A DNA stretch of 64,000 bases from an uncultured Chlorobiaceae bacterium (GTDB lineage Bacteria; Bacteroidota; Chlorobiia; Chlorobiales; Chlorobiaceae): contig CAIJWE010000030.1 of NCBI GenBank assembly GCA_903824295.1, forward strand, positions 62,001 through 126,000. Direction: 5' to 3'. The notes under the pieces are model-generated. The model worked only from the letters and a program-made list of their open reading frames with translations, was not told the DNA's origin and did no database searches. A program made the translations under genes and the position numbers. Each line of letters starts with the position of its first letter. The stretch's first letter is position 1. Shown piece by piece: positions 9,270-19,300 of the stretch.

Positions 9270-10298
9270 ATGCGAAGAATGCTCTGCTGCCTTTTTATTT
9301 TTTTCACCGCTGCCTTATGGCTGCAAGGAGCTGTTACGGGAACCCCGAATCCTGAAAAAGCAGTGCTCTTGCTGTGGTGGAACGTCGAAAACCTCTTCGA
9401 TGCAGACAACGACCCGGCAACTGAGGATGACGATTTTACCCCGGAGGGAAAACTGCAATGGACGGAAAAAAGAGTCATGTTGAAACAGATGCGCATCCGT
9501 CACCTCCTCTCGGCAGTTGCCGCACATCCCGACTACAGAAAATATCCCGATATCCTCGGTTTTGCCGAGGTAGAGAACCGCAATATTTTTGAGGAGACGC
9601 TCTCCGGAATTCAGGGCGCCGGCTACAAAACCATTTATCACGAATCCCGCGATCCGAGAGGCATCGATATCGGCCTCGCCTATAATCCAAAAACAATGCA
9701 CCAGACAGGATCAAAAGCCTACAGTGTGCCGCTTGAAGGCAAGCCGACAAGAAAGATCATTGTTGCCGGATTTTCGGCAGCCAAGCGCCCCTTTCACCTC
9801 ATTCTGAACCACTGGCCTTCACGCTCCTTCGACTCCGAGTGGAGTGAACCAAAACGTATAGCCGCTGCAAAAGTTGCCCGACACATTCTCGACAGCCTGC
9901 TTGTCGGCAATCCGGGCGCTGATATTATCGTCATGGGTGACTTCAATGATGAGCCCTCCGACCGATCTCTGAAACAGGTGCTCCACTCAACATTCGATGC
10001 CGCAAGAGCCCGGGCTGACGGCCACGGGTTGCTTTACAACTGCTGGAGCGACTACGAGGGAATCGGCAGCTACTTCTACAACAACCACTGGCAACAGATT
10101 GACCAGATACTCCTCAGCCCCGGAATGCTTAACAACAGAGGGCTCTCATCGCAACAAGAGTCATTCCACTGCTTCTCCTTTTTCCGGCTTTTCGACTACT
10201 CCGGCAAAAAGCCCTGGGCCACCTTCGAAAAAAGAACATACAAGGGGGGCTACTCCGATCATTTGCCATTGCTCTTGCATGTCCGCATTCGAGATTAG
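9270..10298 (+). CDS. Secreted endonuclease/exonuclease/phosphatase-family protein
   Basis: A 342-residue protein of the EEP superfamily, metal-dependent phosphodiesterases acting on nucleic acids, nucleotides or phospholipids. A hydrophobic signal peptide spans residues 1-24. The catalytic series is visible: WWNVENLF (Asn), FAEVENR (Glu), LILNHWPSR (His), VMGDFNDEP (Asp/Asn) and the C-terminal YSDHLPL (Asp-His). Acting outside the cytoplasm, it could be a nuclease for phosphate scavenging; substrate is inferred only. It is transcribed alone, divergent from the hypothetical gene at 8754 and convergent with the CDF gene. Confidence 0.87.
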   Translation: MRRMLCCLFIFFTAALWLQGAVTGTPNPEKAVLLLWWNVENLFDADNDPATEDDDFTPEGKLQWTEKRVMLKQMRIRHLLSAVAAHPDYRKYPDILGFAEVENRNIFEETLSGIQGAGYKTIYHESRDPRGIDIGLAYNPKTMHQTGSKAYSVPLEGKPTRKIIVAGFSAAKRPFHLILNHWPSRSFDSEWSEPKRIAAAKVARHILDSLLVGNPGADIIVMGDFNDEPSDRSLKQVLHSTFDAARARADGHGLLYNCWSDYEGIGSYFYNNHWQQIDQILLSPGMLNNRGLSSQQESFHCFSFFRLFDYSGKKPWATFEKRTYKGGYSDHLPLLLHVRIRD

Positions 10299-10335
10299 AA
10301 ACAAACGAGAGGCTCCCTGTATTGCGGCTGCACGC

Positions 10336-11322
10336 TCACAGAGCATTATGCTTATTGTTGTCAGATATATTTTTCACTGTCCACTCAACGGTACGAATGA
10401 AAACAGCCTTGCGGACAGGGCACTCCCCTTTTTGACAGATTTCACAGGAAAAATCAAGACAGCCATCCGTGTGGACAAACAGCTCAATGCTGCCGCCAAA
10501 ATTGTCATTGACCAACTTGTTGAGTTTATCAATCTGCATATGCGCTTCGTGCACATTGAAGTACCAGGGAACAGTCAAATGGCAGTCAAGATGGAGCGTA
10601 CTCCCATACTTGATGATGCGCAGATTATGGAGATCAATCCACTCATTACTGCGATTGGCCTGCAGCAAACTGACCATTTTTGCCAGCAACTCCTCATCAG
10701 CCTCGTCCATGATACCCCTGAGAGAGTCGCGGATAATCTTGTAGCCGGTATAGACAATAAGAATTGCAAAAATCAAGGCAACAGCACTGTCGAGCCAGAC
10801 CACCTTTGTCAGGAACAAAATGACAAGGCCTATGATAATGCCTATGGTTGAGTAGGTATCTGACTGGAGATGTTTTCCGCTGGCAACAAGGGCAAGGGAG
10901 TTGTTTTTTCTCCCTTTTTTAACGGCAAGTGCGCCAACGAGATAGTTGATAATTGCCGTTGCCGAGATCAAAAGTATTCCGTAATCAAGCTGGGCAACCG
11001 GTTTCGGATCACCAAGATTTTTTGCCGCCTCATAGATGATAAGCAACCCGGCGCAGGCAATCAAAGTCCCCTCAATAGCCGCTGAAATAAACTCCACCTT
11101 TCCATGACCGTAGGGATGACTGGTATCTTTTGGTTTGGCAGAAATATAAAGACTGTACAGGCCGATAAAACCACTGGTGACATTCACCGTACTTTCGAGC
11201 GCATCGGTAAGAATGGCTACTGAATTGGTAAGGTACCAGGCGACCAGTTTGGTGATAAAAAGGACGACACCGGTAACAACGACAATTTTCTGAAAATTAT
11301 AGTTCTGTTTTGCTGGAGTCAT
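10336..11322 (-). CDS. Cation diffusion facilitator transporter with Cys-rich tail
   Basis: A 328-residue CDF-family antiporter that exports divalent metal ions. Six hydrophobic segments are followed by a cytoplasmic domain. The TM5 metal-site motif HxxxD is visible as HLQSD; the TM2 site reads TDALES, so the usual second Asp is Glu. SHPYGHGKVE follows TM2 as in the family. The C-terminus adds CLDFSCEICQKGECP, four cysteines in 14 residues, then about 25 further residues. This looks like a metal-sensing or Fe-S tail and is not part of the ordinary CDF domain. The gene lies 37 bp downstream of the P-type ATPase gene, possibly cotranscribed. Confidence 0.9.
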   Translation of the reverse strand: MTPAKQNYNFQKIVVVTGVVLFITKLVAWYLTNSVAILTDALESTVNVTSGFIGLYSLYISAKPKDTSHPYGHGKVEFISAAIEGTLIACAGLLIIYEAAKNLGDPKPVAQLDYGILLISATAIINYLVGALAVKKGRKNNSLALVASGKHLQSDTYSTIGIIIGLVILFLTKVVWLDSAVALIFAILIVYTGYKIIRDSLRGIMDEADEELLAKMVSLLQANRSNEWIDLHNLRIIKYGSTLHLDCHLTVPWYFNVHEAHMQIDKLNKLVNDNFGGSIELFVHTDGCLDFSCEICQKGECPVRKAVFIRTVEWTVKNISDNNKHNAL

Positions 11323-11359
11323 AATGATTGATAAACGTTATCTCTTAAGCTGCGTCACC

Positions 11360-13912
11360 TTACCCTCGTTCTCTGAAAAACCCGAAAAACTTGACCACTT
11401 CAAACCAGAGAACACTTCCGATTCCTGCAGAAAGGCAAAGCAAAAAGTCGGGGTAATGTAAGGCGGAAAAACGGAAAAGATGAATAAAAAAGGGAATATA
11501 GAGCACAATTCCCAAAAAAAGGAGCGCCCCGGCCACCACCGGAAAAAGCGCCCTGTTGGGAAAGCGCAGGGTTGCAACAAATGTCCGACTCCAGGAGCGG
11601 TTTGTCAGAATCAGTCCAAGATTGGAAATCATAAGTGTCGTAAAGGTCAATGCACGAACCTCCTGTTCACCATCCCCTTTTGCGTATGAGTACCAGAAAA
11701 CTGCGAGAACAACCGCAAGCACAATGACTCCCTGCATCAGACTGAGTACAACCATCTTCCGGCTGAATAACGGCTCCCTCGAGTTCCGGGGTAGCCGCTT
11801 CATGACATCCCTCTCCTCCCCCTCAGCTTCAAAAACAATTGAGCAGGCAGGATCAATAATCAGTTGCAAAAAAGCGATATGCGCCGGCAGCAAGAGAAGC
11901 GGTAAATGAAAAAGCACCGGAAAGAGCGATATGCCTGCGATGGGAATATGAATGGCAAAAATATAGGCAACGGCTTTTCGGATATTGTCAAAAATCCGGC
12001 GGCCAAGCCTGATGGCCTGCACAATCGAAGAAAAATCATCATCAAGCAAAACCAGAGAAGCTGACTCACGGGCAACATCGGTTCCTCGTCCACCCATTGC
12101 GATACCAATATTGGCCGCTTTCAGCGCAGGAGCGTCATTCACCCCGTCACCCGTCATGGCAACAATTTCACCATTGGCCTTGAGCGCACTGACCAGACGC
12201 AATTTCTGTTCAGGAACAACCCTTGCAAAAATATTCACCTCATTAATGCACTCTTGCAACTCCAGATCCGTCATCCCCTCCAACTCCGGGCCTGTAATCC
12301 ATCTATCAGCTTTTTCCAGACCAATCTGCCGGGCAATATTGCGGGCTGTACCGGGATAATCGCCGGTTATCATCACCACACGAACACCCGCGCTGTAACA
12401 CTCTGCTATGGCTGAGGGTACCGTGGGACGCACCGGGTCAGCAAGCCCGATAAGACCAAGAAATTCAAAAACAAAGTCATGCTGCAGGCCGGGCAAAACC
12501 GGTTGCTTAAAAAATGCCCTTGCCACTCCCAATACCCGCAGCCCCTGATCAGCCATTTCACTGACACCGCAGGAGAGCCGCTCTCGCTCATCATCATCAA
12601 AATGACAGAGATCAAGAATAGCTTCGGGGGCGCCTTTAGCCGCAATGGTATAATGCTCATTTTCCGATGATTTCCAGACACGAGAAAGAGAAAGCAGCTC
12701 TTTGGACAGAGGATACTCATGCACCAGCAACCAATCCTTGTGCAAATGTTCTGTCTCGGTCAGATAGGTATCACCGGCCTCTTTGATCGCCGTTTCCATA
12801 GGATCAAAAGGGTCAAGCTGACTTGCAAGAATAGCAAATTCAAGAAGTTCATGAAACTCTTCAGGAATCGAGTTCCGTGAAACATCTCCGACATCAAGAA
12901 AAGCTCCACCGGCAAAAAACTTGCTGAGCGACATGCGATTCATGGTAAGCGTACCGGTCTTGTCGACACAGAGCACCGTGGAAGAGCCAAGCGTCTCGAT
13001 GGCAGGCATCCTGCGGGTAAGTACCTGTTTTTTTGAAATGCGCCAGGCTCCCATGGCAAGAAAAATGGTCAAAACCACCGGTAACTCTTCAGGGAGTGTG
13101 GCCATGGCAAGGGTAACGCCGGCCAGCAATCCGTGAAGCCAGTCGCCTCGGGTAAGGCTGTAGAAAAGGACGACCAGAATGCAGAGCGAGAGGCCTGCCA
13201 GGGCAAGATGGTGCACCCATCGACCCGTCTCCTTCTGCAAGAGCGTCTCCTCCGACTCAACAGACTGCAACACCTTGCCGATTTTTCCGATTTCGCTCTT
13301 TGTGCCAGTTGCAACAACCCTCGCAATCCCCTGCCCCTGAACCACCAGTGTCCCCGAATAGATAAACGGCAAATCGTCTCCTCCCGGATGAAGCTCTTTT
13401 TCCACCCGCATCTCATCTGATTTTCTGACAGGAACCGACTCGCCGGTCAAAAGGGATTCATCAACCATCATATTGAGACACGCAAGAAGCTGTGCATCGG
13501 CAGCAACACGGTCGCCCTCATTGACAACAAGGATATCACCCCGCACCACCTCACGCCCCGCAATACGCCGTTCTGCACCATCCCTGACAACCTGGGCCCG
13601 AGGGCTCGAAAGATCGCGGAGAGCATCCAGCGCATGTTCGGTCTTTCGCTCCTGATAAAGGGTGAGGCCCATGACAAAAAAAACAAAACCAAGAAGCATC
13701 AGTGCCTCCGGGACATCACCAAGCAGCAGATAGAGTACTCCACAAGCAACCAGCAAGAGAAACATCGGCTCGCGGACAACTCCAAATGCAAGCAAAAAAA
13801 GAGAGCGGTGCTCCGAACCGGGCAACTCATTATATCCTTCCGCCACCAATCGTTCTGCGGCTTCTGCTTCTGAGAGGGAAGCAAACCCTTCAGGCGTCAT
13901 TGTGTTTTTCAT
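11360..13912 (-). CDS. P2-type cation-transporting ATPase (probable Ca2+)
   Basis: An 850-residue P-type ATPase. It has the actuator-domain motif LLTGESVPV, the phosphorylation site DKTGTLT, the nucleotide-binding KGAPEAIL, the hinge TGDGVNDAPALKAANIGIAMG and about ten hydrophobic segments, as in P2 pumps. The TM4 ion-binding motif reads PEELP where SERCA-type Ca2+ pumps have PEGLP, so calcium is probable but not certain. No N-terminal metal-binding domain is present, which separates it from the CopA gene at 41049. It is followed by the CDF transporter on the same strand. Confidence 0.88.
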   Translation of the reverse strand: MKNTMTPEGFASLSEAEAAERLVAEGYNELPGSEHRSLFLLAFGVVREPMFLLLVACGVLYLLLGDVPEALMLLGFVFFVMGLTLYQERKTEHALDALRDLSSPRAQVVRDGAERRIAGREVVRGDILVVNEGDRVAADAQLLACLNMMVDESLLTGESVPVRKSDEMRVEKELHPGGDDLPFIYSGTLVVQGQGIARVVATGTKSEIGKIGKVLQSVESEETLLQKETGRWVHHLALAGLSLCILVVLFYSLTRGDWLHGLLAGVTLAMATLPEELPVVLTIFLAMGAWRISKKQVLTRRMPAIETLGSSTVLCVDKTGTLTMNRMSLSKFFAGGAFLDVGDVSRNSIPEEFHELLEFAILASQLDPFDPMETAIKEAGDTYLTETEHLHKDWLLVHEYPLSKELLSLSRVWKSSENEHYTIAAKGAPEAILDLCHFDDDERERLSCGVSEMADQGLRVLGVARAFFKQPVLPGLQHDFVFEFLGLIGLADPVRPTVPSAIAECYSAGVRVVMITGDYPGTARNIARQIGLEKADRWITGPELEGMTDLELQECINEVNIFARVVPEQKLRLVSALKANGEIVAMTGDGVNDAPALKAANIGIAMGGRGTDVARESASLVLLDDDFSSIVQAIRLGRRIFDNIRKAVAYIFAIHIPIAGISLFPVLFHLPLLLLPAHIAFLQLIIDPACSIVFEAEGEERDVMKRLPRNSREPLFSRKMVVLSLMQGVIVLAVVLAVFWYSYAKGDGEQEVRALTFTTLMISNLGLILTNRSWSRTFVATLRFPNRALFPVVAGALLFLGIVLYIPFFIHLFRFSALHYPDFLLCLSAGIGSVLWFEVVKFFGFFRERG

Positions 13913-13978
13913 AGCATCTGTCTTGATAACAACCGCCAGACTAAGCCTTTGCCAACATCAGAATTGATCAGCGACTCT

Positions 13979-14545
13979 CTACCGCACAACGTTCACCCTG
14001 CCGGGCCTGCGCAGTTCTGCCTCCGGCCAAGGCATAGCGCTATAACCAAAAACGGCCGCAGCATGGGGCTGGTAGCCTTCCGGAACACCAAGTCCAAGGT
14101 CTCTGAAAGCCGCAGCTCCTTCATCGTTGCCGCCAAGCATCACCACAGAATGAACCCAGCAGGATCCAATACCGAGAGAAGCAGCCGCAAGCAACATGTT
14201 TTCCATAGCCAGCAGACAATCCTGAAGAGGCGTAATAGCCTCGCAATCTCCAGAAACAATCAAGAGTGTCGGTGCGTGATAAAACACATGATAGCCTTCA
14301 CGCGATGCCACTGCACGTAAATCCGCATTGTCGGAGTTCAGAAAAAGCCTCTTGCACTGCAGTTGGAGCTTTTCAAGTAAATCAGGATTCTGCAGCACGG
14401 TAAAATGCCACGGCTGCTGCCCCATGGCGGTCGGCGCATACTGCCCTGCCAGAATAATCTCCTGCAGCTCCTCTTCCGCAATTTGACGAGGCTGATAGGC
14501 CCTGATACTCCTTCGGTGAAAAATGGTCTGAATGGTCTCGTTCAT
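13979..14545 (-). CDS. Nitroreductase-family flavoprotein
   Basis: A 188-residue FMN-dependent oxidoreductase of the nitroreductase superfamily. The N-terminal HRRSIRAYQPRQI and the FMN-contact segment YAPTAMGQQPWHF are typical, as are the central AAASLGIGSCWV and the C-terminal glycine-rich region. Natural substrates in this family include quinones, nitroaromatics and flavins and cannot be assigned here. It lies 66 bp upstream of the P-type ATPase on the same strand. Confidence 0.88.
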   Translation of the reverse strand: MNETIQTIFHRRSIRAYQPRQIAEEELQEIILAGQYAPTAMGQQPWHFTVLQNPDLLEKLQLQCKRLFLNSDNADLRAVASREGYHVFYHAPTLLIVSGDCEAITPLQDCLLAMENMLLAAASLGIGSCWVHSVVMLGGNDEGAAAFRDLGLGVPEGYQPHAAAVFGYSAMPWPEAELRRPGRVNVVR

Positions 14546-14778
14546 GACTAATCTCCCCTGATGATTTTATATTGACAGGCAAGCCAACTTCGATAAGAGA
14601 AAATAACCATCTTTCAATCCAGATGGAGCTGAGGCAACCTTCACAGAAAAATGCAAGTATCAATATAATCAGGGTTTTTGATATTTTTCAGCCGAAAGGG
14701 AGCGGTGACCTTTTTGTGAACAGCAATTTTCATCTCTTCGAGCTTGCATCCACTGCCAAAGTTGCTTATCAATGACTT

Positions 14779-16047
14779 ATGAAAATAAAAACAGAACAAC
14801 ATAGAGTGGGTGCAATAAAAAAATTGTGGGGCTCGCTCGGACCGGGCCTCATTACCGGAGCAAGTGATGACGATCCATCGGGCATTGCAACCTACACCCA
14901 GGCTGGAGCTGCGTTTGGGTCGCAGTTGCTCTGGAGTGCCATTGTCACCTACCCGTTAATGGTCTCAATTCAGGAGATGTGCGCCCGCATTGGTCTGGTT
15001 ACCAACCACGGACTGACCGGCACAATAAAACACTATTATCCGAAATTTTTTCTCTACGGCATTCTCTTCATCAGTTTTCCCTCCATTACCCTCAATATCG
15101 GTGCCGACATTGCCGGAATGGGAGCTGTAGGCAACCTCCTCTGCCCGGCGATTCCAGCATTTTTTTTTTCACTGGCCTTTACACTTCTGATTCTCTACAG
15201 CGTTATTTTCTGGTCATACCATAAAATTGCCCTTATTCTGAAATGGCTCTGCATCAGCCTTGTCAGTTACATACTGATCCCCTTTCTGATCGGTGTTAAC
15301 TGGACTCACGTACTGAAAGACACCTTTCTGCCAACCTTCACGCCAGACAAAGCCTATTTTATGGCGCTGGTCGGAATTCTTGGCACCACGATCTCACCCT
15401 ACCTCTTTTTCTGGCAGGCTTCAATGGAGGTTGAAGAACGCAATGAAAAAAGGCTGATTGTGGATAAAAAAAATATGGACAACATGGAGGCCGATGTAAA
15501 AGGAGGGATGCTTTTTACCAATGTGGTCTTTTACTTCATCATTCTGGCGGCAGGAACCGTCTTGTTCAATGCCGGCATTCACAACATCAATACTGTTGAA
15601 GAGGCGGCCCGGGCACTGCGACCACTTGCCGGAGATCAAGCCTACCTCCTGTTTGCTCTGGGAGTCATCGGCACAGGATTTCTGGCCATTCCGGTACTTG
15701 CCGGGTCATTGAGCTACATGATGGCTGAAACCTTCGGCTGGAACGAAGGATTTGATAAAAAATATTATGAGGCACCGGGATTTTATATAACCATGGCGCT
15801 TTCACTCATTGTCGGTCTGCTTATTCACTTCATTGGCATAAGCCCCATTCAGGCATTGATCTACACCGCCGTACTCTACGGAGTTACCGCCCCGGTACTT
15901 ATTGCATTGATCCTGCATATCTGCAATAACAAAAAAATTATGGGAAAATATACCAACAACGGCTGGTCCAATTTTTTTGGGATTGCTACCTTTCTTCTTA
16001 TGACGGTTTCATCGCTCTTCCTGCTCTGGTATACCCTTGGCAACTGA
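14779..16047 (+). CDS. NRAMP-like divalent metal transporter with altered metal site
   Basis: A 422-residue inner-membrane protein with about eleven hydrophobic segments and the NRAMP fold signatures: GPGLITGASDDDPSGIATY in TM1 and ILGTTISPYLFFWQAS in TM6. Canonical NRAMP Mn/Fe importers carry DPGN in TM1 and MPH in TM6. Here these read DPSG and SPY, so the metal-binding Met, and the Asn next to it in space, are replaced. Proteins with this variant are widespread and usually annotated as divalent cation transporters; the substrate may be Mg2+ or another ion rather than Mn2+. It is transcribed alone, with 231 bp upstream holding no clear riboswitch. Confidence 0.82.
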   Translation: MKIKTEQHRVGAIKKLWGSLGPGLITGASDDDPSGIATYTQAGAAFGSQLLWSAIVTYPLMVSIQEMCARIGLVTNHGLTGTIKHYYPKFFLYGILFISFPSITLNIGADIAGMGAVGNLLCPAIPAFFFSLAFTLLILYSVIFWSYHKIALILKWLCISLVSYILIPFLIGVNWTHVLKDTFLPTFTPDKAYFMALVGILGTTISPYLFFWQASMEVEERNEKRLIVDKKNMDNMEADVKGGMLFTNVVFYFIILAAGTVLFNAGIHNINTVEEAARALRPLAGDQAYLLFALGVIGTGFLAIPVLAGSLSYMMAETFGWNEGFDKKYYEAPGFYITMALSLIVGLLIHFIGISPIQALIYTAVLYGVTAPVLIALILHICNNKKIMGKYTNNGWSNFFGIATFLLMTVSSLFLLWYTLGN

Positions 16048-16115
16048 AAAAATGATGAATCAGGAAGAAAACAGAGAAAGGCGACTATGGAACATCTCCA
16101 TAATCGCCTCTTGTG

Positions 16116-16188
16116 TCGGGGTGGCGGGACTCGAACCCACGACCTCTGCGTCCCGAACGCAGCACTCTACCAACTGAGCCACACCCCG
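16116..16188 (-). tRNA. tRNA-Pro (CGG)
   Basis: Reads on the minus strand as a full cloverleaf. The acceptor stem CGGGGTG pairs with CACCCCG and the discriminator is A. The D-arm is GCTC/GAGT. The anticodon stem CTGCG/CGCAG encloses the loop TTCGGGA, giving anticodon CGG. The T-arm contains TTCGAGT. The CCA end is not encoded. It lies 18 bp from the tRNA-Arg gene. Confidence 0.96.
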
Positions 16189-16206
16189 AAATATCTTTTT
16201 ATCCTG

Positions 16207-16279
16207 TGCCCTTGGGCAGATTCGAACTGCCGACCAATAGTTTCGGAAACTAGTACTCTATCCACTGAGCTACAAGGGC
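16207..16279 (-). tRNA. tRNA-Arg (CCG)
   Basis: Minus-strand cloverleaf with acceptor stem GCCCTTG/CAAGGGC and discriminator A. The anticodon loop TTCCGAA gives anticodon CCG. The T-arm is GGCAG-TTCGAAT-CTGCC. The top anticodon-stem pair is a C-T mismatch. CCA is not encoded. It lies just upstream of tRNA-Pro in the direction of transcription. Confidence 0.95.
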
Positions 16280-16394
16280 CTGCCGACAATTCATGGAATC
16301 GAATCAGGGAATTGAAGATAAGAATTTCTCAAGAAAAGAAAAGACAAATTTCAACCCGGAAATCATCGGTTCACAACACGATGGAAGCATGACA

Positions 16395-19300
16395 TCAAGC
16401 CTCTTTCTTTGCTGTTTTCGGAAGAGTGATAATAACCGTGGTGCCACGCATTGGAGCGCTTTTAATCCTGATATTGCCGTTCATCTCCTTGATAATGCCA
16501 TAACTGATTGAGAGGCCGAGACCAGTCCCTTTTCCTGACTCTTTGGTTGTGTAGAAGGGGTGCATGATGTACTCCATATTCTTTTCGCTGATGCCTATGC
16601 CATTATCCTCCACGCTTACCACCACTGAATTGTTCACAGCAAAGGTGCGTATGAGGATCTTCATTTCAAACGATGATGCATTGAGCTGTTTTTTCTCTTC
16701 AAGAGCATCCATGGAGTTCTTGATAAGATTGAACATCACCTGCTCAAACTTGTAGATGTTGCCGGTCACAGGAAACCGCTCCTGCTCAGGTTTGAAGTCG
16801 AGGGTGATTGAACGGTGTTTGCACTGCTCGGAGACCATCAGGAGGGCATTGCGAATGCTTTTATTGATATTGACATCCGAAGAGATGTAGTTGTTATCGG
16901 TGCTTGAAAACGAGCGGATGTTGTCGATAATGGTCTGGGCCCTGATGATGTTTTCAAATATCTTATCAGATGTTGTCTGGATCTCCTTTTTGCTGCTCCA
17001 GTTGTTTCTGGAGGCCGTCATCAGCAGTTTATCAACCATCAGCCCGATATTATTGATCGGCTGGTAAATTTCATGCGCAATACCGGAGGCCATCTCGCCA
17101 AGGCTTATAAGTTTTTTTGCATGGAAGAGCTCGTTTTCGATGATCTTGCGTTGTGAAATATCACGGATAATCATCATGTACGACGATGGTGCACTATTAT
17201 AATCCTGGATTAGCGCAGCGCTGATCTCTGCCGAATAAACCGTGTTGTTTTTCTTTTTCAGCAAGATCTCCCTGTTTTGAACCAGCCCTTCGCGGAGCGT
17301 TACATCAAAGATCTCTTCAATGACCTGCAGATTACCGGGGTAAACAATGGTTGAGAATGGCAGTCCTATAAGGTCTGATTTTTTGCTTGCACCAAATATT
17401 TCAAGGCCGATATCCGAAATGCTGCTTATGATGCCATTGAGATGGGTCGTGATAATGCTGTCGGGTGAGGCTGATATCAGGGTCTGGTATTGCTTGTCTA
17501 ACTGACGTCTCGCTTTTTCAGCTTCATTATATTCATTCTGCTTTGTGATAAAAACAGCCAATGATTCTATATTTTTGTTCTCCTCATAAATAGGATATGC
17601 TGAAATTTGGTAGATGTACTCTGCCCCCAGAGTGTCACCGCCCTGACACTCCTGATATTTATCCTTGAAATGAACAGGTTCTCCTGTACTGAAGACATGT
17701 TCAAACTTTTTCTTTCTCTCTTCACTGAGCTCTTCTGGAAAAAGTTTATGAAAATCGTGTCCGGTCAAGCTTAGTGCTTTTATTGCATAGAGATCTCTGA
17801 ACTCATTATTTTCATCAAGTATTTTACCGTCTATTGTTATGGAGCAGAGCGGCTCCATGCCGGAATTCAAAAGGTTGGTCAGGTTATTACTATTGATGAG
17901 AGTAGTGTTCTCTTCGCTATCGTGTTCGGTTATATTGGTGCTGATGCCCATATACCGCCTTACAACGCCGTCATCACTTTTCACCGGTAATCCCTGACAG
18001 CTTACCTTCCGGACAGCACCGTCAGCATCCAGGAGATGATAAACGACGTTAAATACTTTGCCCTCAGCAATGGCTTGCTGCGTCGCCTGCATAGTAATCT
18101 CACGGTCTCCGGGTGCAATTGAATTCAGCCAACCCTCACAGGATGGGTTCTTTGAATACCATCGTCGATCGCAAAACAGCCAAGCATCATCACTCCATAT
18201 CATCTCCCCGCTCACCAGATCCCACTCCCAGTTACAGGTAGTCATCATCTTTACAGGTTTCAGCACCAAAACAAAGTAGCCTTTCTGCTGACTGTAAGCG
18301 GTAATATCAAACCGGCGGTTCAGTTTTTTAAAGTGGAATTCAAATTGTTCGGCAACACCGGTATCGGAAACACGTCCCAATCGATCGATAAACAACAGCT
18401 CGGCTTCAGTGATATCCGATATTCCTTCAAAAAACTTTCGACCTTCAAGCTCTCGTCTTCCGAATAATTTTTTAAAATTCAAGTTAACGACTTCATAAAC
18501 AAAATCAGCCGGACGATCGCCGTCATAGATCAGACGGCAGTAGGCAAACCCATTCAGCATATTGTTGAAGAGGTTTCGATAATGTATCCGGTGGTCAAGC
18601 TGCACATTCTCGGCCAGATTAAGCGATGTAATATCGGTGTTGGAAATCAGCAGTCTTGTAATTGTGCCCTCTTTATTCGGAACAGGATAGATCGTGTGGC
18701 GGTATCTGCGCTCTCTCCGTTCATCTTCAAAAGCAAGGCGCTCACCGGTGCCAAGTACCTCGTTCAGCTTTTTTTTCCATTCCGCGGCATGCTCACGAGA
18801 AAGGTGACTGTCGATGGTTGTGCCCAAAATAGTGGTCTGTTTTGTATTGAGCCACATCATGAACGCCTTGTTGGCGACCTGAATGGTACCATCATGATCA
18901 AGAAGAGAGATCGGTTCCGCAAAAGCGTCAAAGAGAGCATCGAACGATTTTTCATCCTTGTCAGGGTCAAGTATTGTCAGCAGCAACTCTTTCACTGATG
19001 CGGATTCAGCCGCATGGAGCATACGAAGCCTGAACGCTGTAAGCGACTCATATTTCTTACGGTCGGTGACGTCATGAACAATGGAATAGAGACACTCCTC
19101 TCCGGAAATATTGATCATGTTGCTGAAGACATCTACATCACGAATAGAACCGTTTGCGCGCCGGTGACGAAATGAAACGTGGTTCTGCTTCAAAGTTCGG
19201 CTTTTTTCCATCTCCTTGTTTACCTCTTCGGGAGAAAGTGTATTGATCTCCTGAATACGCATGCTGCGGAGTTCTTCAATCGACCACCCATAATAATCCG

